From: Chrysoperla carnea
Lineage: Eukaryota; Arthropoda; Insecta; Neuroptera; Chrysopidae
Reading direction: 5' to 3'
Assembly: GCF_905475395.1 (NCBI RefSeq)
Contig: NC_058337.1
Coordinates: 13,814,983-13,878,982, forward strand
DNA: 64,000 bases
Part shown: one piece after another, positions 45,683 through 56,800 of the stretch
Position numbering within the stretch: the first letter of the stretch is position 1
Layout of the letters: every line of letters begins with the position of its first letter
Position numbers and translations under genes: made by a program
The notes under the pieces: model-generated
Told to the model about the DNA's origin: nothing
Databases searched by the model: none
What the model saw: the letters and a program-made list of their open reading frames with translations, nothing else

Positions 45683-48600
45683 CTGAAAATAAGATAATAA
45701 AAAATTATAAATTTGTAGCACAATACATTTTTTGAGTACAAAATAATCACTATTAATCGACGAAATAAAACCGAAAAATCAGTCTAACCAAGGAATTGGT
45801 TTCTCGTAAGTTGATTTTTATGGAATCCGGTGAAAAATGTTTGTCTGAGTGTACTCAACAAAGACATATATATGCGTACTTGCGCTTTTTCGATTTACCC
45901 CAGAGGGTGGGATAGAACTACTCTACTTCCGGGCAACACATTCTGTTTATTTAACATTTAAAAAAAAACTATTGGATTTCATATTATGGACACTTCTCAG
46001 CATTTTTTTATTCCTGAATTTTTTTACCTAACGTCAACATTCTCGAGGTATAAGCATTTGAAAAACAAAAAATGTGAATGAGATGTGTTTTGTGGTTCCG
46101 GACAAAAATTTAATTTGAAAGCAATTAGAAATTATATTTTGGACTCATGACAATTTTCACTAACACTCGCCTTTTTCGACATATAAGCGTTCAAATAAAA
46201 AGTACGGATTTTTGCCGAAAATTCTTCATTGACGAAAATAAAGATTATTTTGTGGTCCTGATAAATTTGATGTGAAAACTATATGACTTTATATTTTGGA
46301 CAATTCTACACACTTTTTAACTCACAATTTTTATCTTTCCTCACCGTTTACGATATATAAGCCTTTAAAAAAAGTGCCAAAAAATTTTTACTGACGAAAA
46401 TAAAGATTATTTTGCGGTTCTGGTCAATTTGATTTGAAAACCATAAGATATAATACTTTGGACTATTTTAAACACTCTCTGACTCTTGAAATTTTTTAGC
46501 TTATCTCACCGTTTTCCATATATAAGCGTTTAAAAAAAACGCGTATATAACCCTCAATTTCAGCTATACATAAACAAAATTTTAATAAAAATACTTTTAA
46601 GGGACAAGCTTTTATTGTACTAAAAAGTAGAAAATAATTTTATCTATGAGTCACTCATACCCGACTATTTGTAAGAGCTTGAGTAGTCCCTTAAAAAGTA
46701 TTAGCTTTTCCCTTAAAAAGTATTTTTTATTAAAATTTTTAATTTAAGACTAAAAACATGTATATATATCAAATATGGTGGAAGCGGGGGGTAAATGAGA
46801 CTTGCAAGATTTGATTACAGACAGACAACGGGATAGGTGAAACTAAATAAAGGCTTGCAATAAAAATATATATTTGTTAATATTATATTTTTTTAAACGA
46901 TTAAATATATTGAAAACGGTGAGGTAAGTTTATAAATTTCAAGAGTCAAAAAGTGTTTAGAATAGTTCAAAATGTATTATCATATGGTTTTCGAATCAAA
47001 TTTTTGATCAGAACCACGAAATAATCTTGATTTTCGTCAATAACAAATTTTCGGAAAAAACCCCTATCTTTTTTTCAAACGCGTATATATCGAAAACTGT
47101 GATGTAAGGTAAAAAATGTCACAAGTTAAAAAGCGAGTAGAATTGTCCAAAATATAAAGTCATATAGTTTTCACATTAAATATATTTTTAGAAAAAAACT
47201 ACAATTAATATTACTTGTAGGACGCCAAACTTTAGCTAAACTGTAATTTTTGCTCAAAATGATACATTTTCAGTAACATTTCAACTTTCAACAAACAAGA
47301 TATTAATCAAAACAAAGGCATAATCACAATACGAAATATGTCTATGTCGAACTTCCCAGTGAATCAACTTTTACTAATTCATAGCAGGCATAGTTAACTC
47401 TTTCTAGGAGTGAGTGTGTGCTTATTTTGAATCAAATGTTACTGACGTTTTAAGTAAGAGTTTACATTGCCTAGCAAGAGTCAACTCTTACTAACAATCA
47501 ACTTTTTGTGCAACATATACATTGAATAAAATTTACCAAATTATAACTATAAGCATATACATACACAGATAAAGTCGTGGGTTGCTGCTAGTGTTTAATA
47601 AATGTAAGTTCGAATCACGTATTGTAATTTGGTTTAAAGTTTTAAAAATAGATATCTAATTAAAAAGGAAAATATTTAAGTCTTTAATGTTCTTAATAAC
47701 AAATAATCTTACCATGCATTTTAGTGATAAATTCTACCATTGTATTAATAAAATGGCCTAGCAAATGCGATATACTTTGACCAAACATTTCGGAGAAAAC
47801 TTTTTGTGGTGTTATTGATAAGCTGGCCCGTTTGTTATGTGCACGTACAAATTTCAAACAATCTACCGATGTTTTAGATGAGAACCATCTTTGAAACCAT
47901 GTCATTTCAGCAGCATTACATTCGGGTGGTATTGGATATTGCATTCGTTCCGACATTAATTTTATTTCCTCCTCCTTTGAAATATTAATTAAAAAACTTT
48001 TAATAATAAACTTTTTAGGGTGAAATGACCCTGCGGAAATCATGCCCAGAAAGATCCTCCTATATGTAAAAGTAAGTTTAAGTACTATGGCGTCAGTTTT
48101 GCGCGGTACATGTGAATATGAATGTCATATCCTTTGGTGCCTAACCCCTGTATCAGCAAATATGCACAGATAGATAAGATAAGCAAACTAATGCTTTATA
48201 AAGATGCATTTGGGATTTCACTACTTTATATTTCTTCTTTATTTTGAACTATATAATTCGAAAATTTATACTTAAGACCATTTTCTTTACATCTAGCTAG
48301 AATTATCGTAAGTGTATACTCACATTAGATGTTTTGAGGCGCAATATTTAAAATTAGTATGAAAATTCTAGTTAAAATTATCTGAAAAAACAACTTCATA
48401 ATACATGAAAAGGCCAATATTTAAATTTATTACTATGATATTATAACATAATTGTGTTGATTTTATGCTATTTTTATTTCCTGTGTATATGAAATTTTAT
48501 AACGCTTAGAAATATTGACGATACCAACAAAATTTTGATATAGGTGTTCATAAAATCATCTTTTTCAAATCAAAAGTTTTTTGCATTTAAATTGCAATAT

Positions 48601-50381
48601 TTAAAAAAATATATATATCCGAAACTGCTAGAACTTTTTGAGAATGTTGCCAGTACCTAAATTAAGTAAATTAAAAAGCAGTCAGCATTAATTTCAGTCC
48701 CCGGGGTAAATTCATCAGTTTTTGTGCTGAATATAACGTAAACAGAAAGGTACGAAAAACTTTATTTTTATGATAACTCCGTCAATTTTCATTCAAATGA
48801 TTTGAAATTTTCCCATTTTAATGGTTTTTCATAGTACTTTAAAAAGTGAACCATCTTTCCTCAAAAAACTTCAAATTTGTCAGTTATTTGACGTTTAATA
48901 CTCCAAATTTCAATCGCCAACAACTCGATAAGTATTGACTTTTCGAAATATACTTACAAAATTTTTTTTTTGCTTCGAATTCATCCTTCTATCGATTTCC
49001 GTTATCATTTTTAACATTAACTTTTTCACCCCCAAGAAGGGATCTCCCCTACCCCCTGGGTAAGATCGCACAAATTTTTGTTTTTAACTTTTTTAAGTAA
49101 GCTTTAGACAATGCAGTCGAACAGTTTTTATAAAGATTCATTGACTATACTTGGATTCCGAGGTAAAAATCTAACGGCTCTCCACTATTTAGCGAAATAG
49201 TATTTTATATGTATCTCTATGATGATATCGGAAAATGACGTCACTTACCTAAACTACCTTCTTCTTTGTTTAATTAGGGATTTTAAACGTTCATATTTTG
49301 CGTACTTCTAAAGATTTTAAAGAAATGATAAAAAAATTTAGTTAACAAGCCTATTCTAGCTATATGTCAAGAAAATGGTGCTAGGTATTGATTTTCGAAG
49401 TATACAGTTCAAAATAAAGAAGAAATATTAAGTAGCGAAAAAAATTCTACCAAAAAAATTAACATATCCGCTATGTTGGCTACTTTAACCTCAGAGTTAA
49501 AACTGGAAATAATAACGTAGTTTTCATACATTTGGAACAGCTTAATCAGTTATTAAAATTGTGAAAATGGCGTCCATTTGAAAACTATAACCGAAAAATA
49601 ATAATTGTTCAACATTTTAAATGGCTATCATTTTTTCACAATTTGAATTCCAGTTTTGATTCTAACGCCTTTTGTTTGAGGTTTTTTGTAATGAATTTTC
49701 GTAAAGAATAATGAAATTGAAAAATTGTATTACCTCAACAAGATCATGCCAAGTCCATCCAAATCCAATAATCAAAAACACAAACATAAATAAACCAATC
49801 GCTCGTAATATCGAAAATTGTATATGAATTAATCGATACGTCATGTAAACAACCGCAGTTACAGCAATTATAATAATATTTTGTGTAGTTGAAAATAATT
49901 TTAAATAATGCGTCCAATTTTCATTTATATTATCGTAAATAGAAGCACTTTGCGCTTCATATAAAATATCTGATATCAGGTCATCAACTTGACGTAGCGT
50001 ATCATAATTTAATTCTTTCGATTTTCCATAATCTTTTAATATTTGTAATTGTTCTTCCATAATTTCAGTATTCAATTTAAGTACATATTTATCACCATTT
50101 ACTTGTAAAGAGTTGATCAAACTGTTAACCAAACGTTTGTGATAAGCATGTAGGTTTAAAACGTCATCTTCATAGTGCTTACAATCTTTGTTATCACATT
50201 CACAATCAATACGTTGCATTTCCAAACAGTTTTCTTGATCTTCTTGTTGCCTATATGATGAATATCGACCTCGTTCATATTTTTTTATATTTGAAGGGTC
50301 TACATAACCACTTGGAACTTTGGCATAAATTAGATTTAAAGTGCATATTATAAATATGATAAAAATGATAAAAATCAATTT
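44952..50381 (-). CDS. CLCC1: CLCC1-like ER chloride channel (MCLC), start codon unresolved
   Basis: Three exons encode about 546 residues; human CLCC1 has 551. In the family this is an ER-membrane protein with anion-channel activity that affects ER ion and protein homeostasis. Exon A begins with a very hydrophobic signal-peptide core (IFIIFIIFIICTLNLIYA) and a luminal part containing VDPSNI, a cysteine cluster (CLEMQRIDCECDNKDC) and an NWT sequon. It ends with two membrane helices around NIIIIAVTAVVYMTYRLI and IGLFMFVFLIIGFGWTWH. Exon B has the conserved PPECNAAEMTWFQRWF region, parallel to human VCAKKMDWTGSIWEWFR. Exon C carries the third helix (LPFLLLFVLLMIVLMVIILS) and a long charged, low-complexity cytosolic tail, as in the family. 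No ATG precedes the signal core in exon A and an in-frame stop lies just before its acceptor, so the start must be in an upstream exon. Confidence 0.92.
46040..47200. mobile_element. Foldback element of ~130-175-bp tandem units in CLCC1 intron
   Basis: A unit beginning ATAAGCRTTTRAA and containing GACGAAAATAAAGATTATTT and TATTTTGGAC repeats at about 46,050, 46,183, 46,357 and 46,522, with a further diverged unit before 46,040. From about 46,895 to 47,200 two units occur in inverted orientation (AATAATCTTGATTTTCGTC; GTCCAAAATATAAAGTCATA). The loop carries the small-MITE-like TACTAAAAAGTAGAAAATAA. It resembles the architecture of the element at 2,660-3,725 but with unrelated sequence. Confidence 0.83.
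47370..47530 (+). repeat. Dispersed repeat family D, copy 2
   Basis: AGGCATAGTTAACTCTTTCT and CTCTTACTAACAATCAAC match 8,866-9,010. It lies in the CLCC1 intron between exons B and C. Confidence 0.55.
47713..47974 (-). CDS. CLCC1: CLCC1 exon B
   Basis: Acceptor TTAATATTTCAAAG before 47,974, donor CATG/GTAAGA after 47,713. The 262 nt encode EEEIKLMSERMQYPIPPECN through FITKMH, the most conserved loop of the family. The open frame upstream of the acceptor to 48,043 is intron. Confidence 0.92.
47975..49733. other. CLCC1 intron between exons A and B
   Basis: Non-coding. A fragment near 48,500-48,556 (AACGCTTAGAAATATTGACG, then GGTGTTCATAAAATCA) is an inverted 3' piece of repeat family A. Nothing else is recognised. 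Confidence 0.55.
49734..50381 (-). CDS. CLCC1: CLCC1 exon A (luminal domain and first two helices)
   Basis: Acceptor ATAATTTTTAG before 50,381; donor GAG/GTAATA after 49,734. The 216 codons run in one frame from the signal core to WHDLVE. The exon starts in phase 0 (AAA TTG ATT...). The only methionine codons lie well inside the luminal domain, so initiation here would lose the signal peptide. Confidence 0.92.
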
Positions 50382-50423
50382 CTAAAAATTATAAAAACAA
50401 TATCATAAATTTTATCTTGATAA

Positions 50424-51092
50424 CATAATAGTCCCGGCAAAATTCGTCATTGATCATGACTAATTTTCGCATGGAAATTTTTGCATCTCGTTGAAAACAT
50501 GCTCCTGAACCTAAAAGTATAGGTTGTCGGAGGGTAACCCGGTATAATATTGTTTAAACTATTTTTTAAACAAATGAGTAATATTGACCGAATCATTTCG
50601 AAGGACATTTTTCGAACTTTTCTGTTAATTTGACTTTATTTCCAGTTGATTCGTGAAAATCTTAAATCCCATCTTTCGAGCATGTATAGAACAGAAAATC
50701 GTTATTTTGTGTGATTTTTCGGGCGCTCTCTTAAAATTAATAATCAAGCACTTAAAATTCTGTTAAATGTTCAAATGAAAGTTTTATACATATTAAAAAT
50801 TTGATTTTTTCATGAAAATCGTATAAATCGCATTTTTCAAATATTACGAATTTTTTACTCGAAAATTGGAGGGTTTAGAGAAAAAAGTCAAGAACATTTT
50901 TTGTTACTTTTGACCCCAATTATATAATAAAATTTTTCTCGAAATGACTCCGTCAATAATACTCGTTTGCTTAAAAAAAATTAGTTTAAACAATATCGTA
51001 CCGGATTACTCACCAGCAACCTGCACTTTTAGGTTCAGGAGCATGTTTTCAACGAGATCATGCTCAATGACGAATTTCGTCGGGATCATAAT
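50424..51092. mobile_element. Foldback element with ~130-bp arms upstream of CLCC1 exon A
   Basis: TGAAAACATGCTCCTGAACC near 50,493 pairs with GGTTCAGGAGCATGTTTTCA near 51,032, and CATAATAGTCCCGGCAAAATTC with its mirror at the right end. The interior shares GAGTAATATTGACCGAATCA and CATGTATAGAACAGAAAATC (inverted) with the interior of the element at 23,289-24,748, so the two belong to related families. Confidence 0.85.
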
Positions 51093-51297
51093 GTTTTCCA
51101 GGGCTTAGATATATAAACAGATGAAACCGCTGAATAAACACTGGTGGCATATCATAAGGCACTACATTTTTTACAGATTGACATTAGGAGACCACATAAA
51201 AAATGTATTTTTGTTGACTTTGAGATGAGACATATTTCTTGAAATAATAATTGTATATTAAGAAATTTTATTTAAAAAATATATTTAAAGAACATAC

Positions 51298-51356
51298 CTG
51301 AAATACATTGAAATTAGTTTAGGCATACTTATTACAATAACAAAAGAATTTTTCAT
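51298..51356 (-). CDS. Candidate first exon of CLCC1 (tentative)
   Basis: On the minus strand an ATG at 51,356-51,354 opens MKNSFVIVISMPKLISMYF before a strong donor CAG/GTATGT at 51,298. Joined to exon A by that donor the frame is wrong and meets a stop at once. A weaker internal donor ATT/GTAATA at 51,336 would be in phase and give MKNSFVI followed by the signal core. The strong-donor exon could instead be 5' UTR with an upstream open frame. Confidence 0.3.
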
Positions 51357-51389
51357 TGTTATGAGAAATGTTTTTAACTGTATGTTTTA

Positions 51390-51428
51390 AACTCTAACGG
51401 TTTACAAGATGGGTCCTACGGACCATAG
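51390..51428 (+). repeat. Repeat family A fragment
   Basis: TAACGGTTTACAAGATGGGT plus CCTACGGACC match positions 118-147. Only this short piece is present. Confidence 0.7.
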
Positions 51429-53720
51429 ACTATTAAGTTACATAGACTGAGCGTCAAACGATTGTAAGCGTGCCAATATCTGAGGCAATTGCTTAGGTTC
51501 AAAACAAAGTGTTGCTGTCATACTTGTCATTGTAGACTCGTAAGAAAAAATGTAAAGTGATACGCGATAAATATTCTATATTTCTGTTATGAAAATTTGA
51601 CATTCATTGTAATTTTTTTTGGATAAATGTCCTTTTATTCTTTTGATAAATGTCCCTAGCTGACCCAAGCAATAGGGAATATCCATGGATTTTTTTATAT
51701 TTTTAATTCATTGTTTACATAAAAACTCTTATTACTACATATATGATAATGGAAAACAGTATAAAATCCAATCTGTATAGTCAGTAAAACAATCAACACT
51801 ATAGAGAGTATTGGATGAGACATTAAGTTATAATTACGAAATCTGTGTAAAAACTAATGATGAATTGATGATAATCAAATTATTTACTTGGTTGGCACGT
51901 ATACTCAGTGTCACAAACAAATTCGACTTGATTGTTAACTATGTTGTCAGCCAAGTTAATTGTGTGTGGGGCGCAGATTGCATTTGATCGTGAAATTTCA
52001 GAGAAAGTTTTATGGCGATAGTAGCTTCTATCCTTCTGAAAATAACTTTCCATAAAGGATAGCCGTCAATTTGAATTTTCTGAGCGAAGTCAATCAATTA
52101 TCTTGTAAATATAACGATGAATTTTTGTTGAATTCGAATTGATACATAGAATAAATATCACGATCCTCGAAATAAAATTAATAAAAAGATTTTATTTCGA
52201 GTATCGTAGTATTTATCCATAATTTAGCTTCACTCTTAATTTTGAAACAGCATTCTTCTTCATTTATGAAAAAAATTTTATAGGAGAAATTGCTTTAAAA
52301 AAGTAGCCTCCGTATTTAAACCTATTTCAGTATTCGCATCATATATTTTATCTATGATTCGCATTAGAACTAACGAAATAGAAGCAACATCTCGTCAGTT
52401 TAGGTGAAATAAAACGTGTTTTTTACAAGTTTAGACGTTACCTCACTTTTTTATATATTATTTACTCGTTCGTATAAATTATACAATATGGTTTTAGACG
52501 AAATTTTTCTTCTTGATCATGATGTGTACATTGAATATAAACCGAGAAAGTAGAGAAAAGTTATTCCTTTCGCTTTAATACTTGAAACGTAAAATATTTT
52601 GATAAGTAGTTTCTACTACGAACAAAAAACAAATCCCACCAGCATTTATTCAAAAGTTCACTCTTTAAAGTACCGATTATGTACTTACCATAATTAATTC
52701 GTCCTAAGTTGGAAACAATTGATGAATTTTTAATTTTTTACACAAAGAAAAATATCGATTTATAGTAAAAGAAATCATTCGATGATTAATGAAACACTAA
52801 TAATCTAATCTGTGTTCCTGTAAAAATACGTTATATCTTGAATCAACTCTTACATGACAATAGTTACACATAATATATTTATTATAAACATGTATTTAAA
52901 TACTATAATGGAGTGTGCTTCAGTACTTATTTGTCACAAAAATTCAATGCCAACTAAATTTAAAAATACAGAGTTCAAATAGTTTTTTCAATTTAGATAA
53001 TGGAAAATAGATGTTCAAATTTTAAAATGTGAAAATTTTTATTTTCTTATTTATTTCCCAAAATTTAAACAAGATTGATTCATCTTACATTCAAATTTCA
53101 ATTTATTTTAAATAGTTGAATATATTTATTACTAAAATCATAATGACGTAATAATATGGACAAGAATTTTACCTATGTTTACGTAATTTGTACTTTGGCA
53201 TGAATAAAATTAATATAATTAACCCAACAGAGTTTGATTTCTTCACCCTCCTCTCCACCTCATCTAAATTGCATTATGTATAAAAAACATATTTGAATTA
53301 AAGAAAAAAAACACAGGCATTTTTTTTATATAATAATTTATAAAAACATCACAAGACAGAATACAATATATGAATAATATAATTATTTGCTTTATAGAAA
53401 CAAGATGTTGTTTCTTTTTAATAATTTTCATCATGTTTTTTATTTCTAATATAATATAATACTACTTATGAGATTTATTATAATTGTTATAGTCTTCACA
53501 AAAATTACTGTAAAATTGATTATGTAGAATGTGATATAATTGTACTTACAAAGTATTCAATAAAATTTATTATTAAAATAGTTGTTTGTGATTTTTATAA
53601 ATTTTAAACATGAATATTCGCTAGTTTTGTATAAATTTTCGAATAGATTAATTAGAAAATTTATACAAAACTGTGCAGAAAAGTATGGTACCCAATTGAA
53701 ATATGAAGAAAAAACGATTT
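51429..53720. other. Spacer between divergent CLCC1 and sulfotransferase genes
   Basis: AT-rich, with no recognised coding sequence or element. It must contain the promoters of one or both genes. A strong donor ATTT/GTAAGTG at 53,720/53,721 with the acceptor TTTTTTTTAG at 53,799 suggests that a 5' untranslated exon of the sulfotransferase ends at 53,720. Confidence 0.45.
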
Positions 53721-53801
53721 GTAAGTGAATATTTTATCTAATCATCATAAAAATAAAAAAATGATATATTTTTCCTTAATTATTATCATTTTTTTTTAGA
53801 A

Positions 53802-53874
53802 ATGATATCAATTATTAAAAAAAATTTACGGATTGTCTTTTATGTTTTTGTATTGGATAGAATTGCTGCAGGTT
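53802..53874 (+). CDS. Sulfotransferase exon 1, signal anchor (proposed)
   Basis: ATG at 53,802 right after an acceptor TTTTTTTTAG; the donor TTT/GTGAAT at 53,874 gives the one-base phase needed by exon 2 and a short 69-bp intron. A better-looking donor CAG/GTTTGT four bases earlier would be out of frame. The hydrophobic translation fits a Golgi type II anchor, which is the main support. Confidence 0.5.
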
Positions 53875-56800
53875 TGTGAATAAAATAATAAATAATTTTG
53901 AATGAAGAAAAATTAATTGTGAATTTTTTATATATTTAATTAGATGTTTCAACAAATTTGGCATGGAATAAGAATTTGTGGCGACAGGAACATTTACAAT
54001 CGATTTGTAATCTTGTTGCAAGTGGTATACAAGAATTTCCACCAATTTCTGAATTAAACCATTTATTGGTTGATCATAAACATAAAGTTTTATATTGTTA
54101 TGTACCAAAGGTATGTTTTAATGTTTGCAAAAGTTCCAAAATTTTTAGAAATTTTAGGGTCATAAAATGTGTGTGATGTACTATTTAGATGTTCTTGAAA
54201 ATTTCAATTGGTAGGATAGCAAAAAAAAAATTCATATGTTTAGGACTTTGAATTAGTCATTATTTTTATTCAATCAGAATTAAAAAAATAATTACATTTG
54301 TAGGTAATCATAATATAATTGTTTTATTACCTACAATATAAAGGCTAAAGCTAAATTTTATTGGTTATAGAGATGTTTTATTTATTATAACAGGTTCGGA
54401 CTAACGGAAATCTATTCATTAATGATCGTATATCAAGAATATTAATTAAATACGTTAAACAATTTGCGAGAAAGAATAAGAATACACTACTATAATAATA
54501 CACAGTGTGGCAATTAATTTAAAAAAAAAAATATTTTTTTTTTTACCGAAAACTGACCCCTTTTTATTAGCGGATAGGTTTAATATGAAATTAGAATCAC
54601 TAAACTCACTATTTGAAGTTACCTACAAATTTTCAACTATATCTTTTATAGTTTTTGGGAAAATGGAAACTTAAATATTGCCCTAATTTGAAGCCTCAGG
54701 GAAAAATAAAGCTATTTACGAAAAAATGTCTTTAACAAAAAAAGTTGTTTATTTTTTAATAAGGAACTTTTTTAAGTTTAAACTTTTGCTCTCTCTTTAA
54801 CGGTTTACAAGGTGTGTCAAAGACGATTGATTAAATTTTTTTAAATCAAATACTGTACATTCTGTAGTCTGATTAAAGTTTTGTATATGGCAACCTTAAT
54901 TGTTCGACAAGCAAGTTTTTATGAAGAATAATTTCTAGTAAAATTTTTTAATAAATTTGTCTGTGTTCTCTTGGTAAATCGATTGGTGTACCCCCTGTAG
55001 TTGCAGGTTTATTCGATACAAAAATTGCTAAGATAAAAAATTATTATACCATGTATATATGAAATATACATGGTATATTAAGTTTAGTCCCAATTTTGTA
55101 ACGCTTAAAAATGCTACGAACAAAATTTTGGTATAGGTGTTCATAGAATCACCTAATTAGTCCATTTCCGGTTGCCTGTCTGTCTGTCTGTCCGTCTGTC
55201 ATCACGATTACTCACAACGAAAAGAGATATCAAGCTGAAATTTTTATAGCGTGCTGAGAACGTAAAAAGTGAAGTCAAGCTCGTAAATGAGCAACATAGG
55301 TCAATTTGTTTGAAACATTTTTTCGTAAATATCACTGTTTACCCGCGAGAGCGCCAATTATGCGCAAATTTTATAGTATGTATTATATGGATATATCAGT
55401 TATATATGTGTGGCATGTATGTATATACAATGTGACAGAGTAATCAACACTGTCTATACATGGTATTTCAACATACCAACACTGATGTACGCTTATGTAC
55501 GTTGAAGTACTCTGATGTAAACAAATCAACTACAGTACATCAATTGAGTACATAAGTTTTAGCATTTTTTTTATCAAAAGAAATAATCTGAGATATTCTG
55601 ATATAAAATCCAGTTTTTTCCAGTAGGTTTCAAGAAAAGAAGGGTGTGGGGATCAAAGAAATTAGGGATAATATTTTTTTTAAACTTAAAAATTTTCAGT
55701 GAAATTAAAAAAAAAAAAATTAATTATTAAAATTATAAAAACTTCTAAAGTCATGCAAAAATACTAAATAAAAATCGTCTTCAAAAAATGCACAAAAAAG
55801 TTTACCAATTTTAAAATACTATCAAAACATAATTATTCACAAGTTATTGATAGAAGTAGTTATTTTTAACTTTTTGTGCAATTTTTATTTTTATTTTTTT
55901 GAAATCGGTCGGATTTTTTATAAACAATTATTTATTACACCCGCATATCTATATTTTGTGTTTGACCATGTAATCTTGTGATTATAAGTTTATGTTAAAA
56001 ATTTAAAAAAATAATCAATTTGCTTGTTACTCATTAGATTTTATTAATATCTTTTTGTTTATATTAATTATTAAATAAATTTTATGTAGGTGAAGCCAAA
56101 CAAATTCTAAATATCATGTGTTATAAAACGGTAATCATAAGAATAATCGTGATCATATTTCTTTCAATTTATTGAAAGAATTATAGATTAAGGACGTACC
56201 TAAAAAAATGAGTGTATGCAAACATTTGAGACGTTTCAAATTTTGAAGGTGGATTCTTTTAAAGAACTTGGGAAAATTAAGAGTTAAATTTTTCGATATA
56301 TACCATAAATTTTGAAACATTGATAGCCAAGGATGATTTAAAGAAAATCACTTATAGAAGAAATAACACACAATTATGCTATTTATTCCATCACTTTAAA
56401 TGTATTTCATGGAAAAAAGAATGCCGCTGTTATCTGTTATAATTTTCTTTACAGGAAAATATTTGTCATGCTTTTAATTAATTAATTTTTCTAAATCAAT
56501 TTTAAGAAAATTACCCTTGCTACATAATAACGCAGACCTTAAAAACACTTCAATAGGATTAATATGTTAAAAACACAAGCTAAAACAGTTCAAATCTATA
56601 AATTTAAGGTAGTTCTTTTGCTTGAGCTACTGTGAAATCCACTTTTCGACATAATTTAACGAATTTTACGTAATTTTGAACTAAATTGGTCAAAATTGCT
56701 GAAACTTTGAGATTTAAAAGTAGGTAAGCCATATTCTTAGTCAGTGAAAAATTCGTTAAATTCTGTCGAAAAGATGGTTTTACAGTAGTTCAAATGATCC

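Noticed and set aside
53701-53720. ATG AAG AAA AAA CGA TTT as the sulfotransferase start (MKKKRF)
   Set aside because: Although followed by a strong GTAAGTG donor, joining it to 53,800 gives an immediate stop (AAA TGA), and joining it to 53,944 is out of frame; treated as 5' UTR.
53815-54108. 97-codon minus-strand frame
   Set aside because: Antisense of sulfotransferase exons 1-2.
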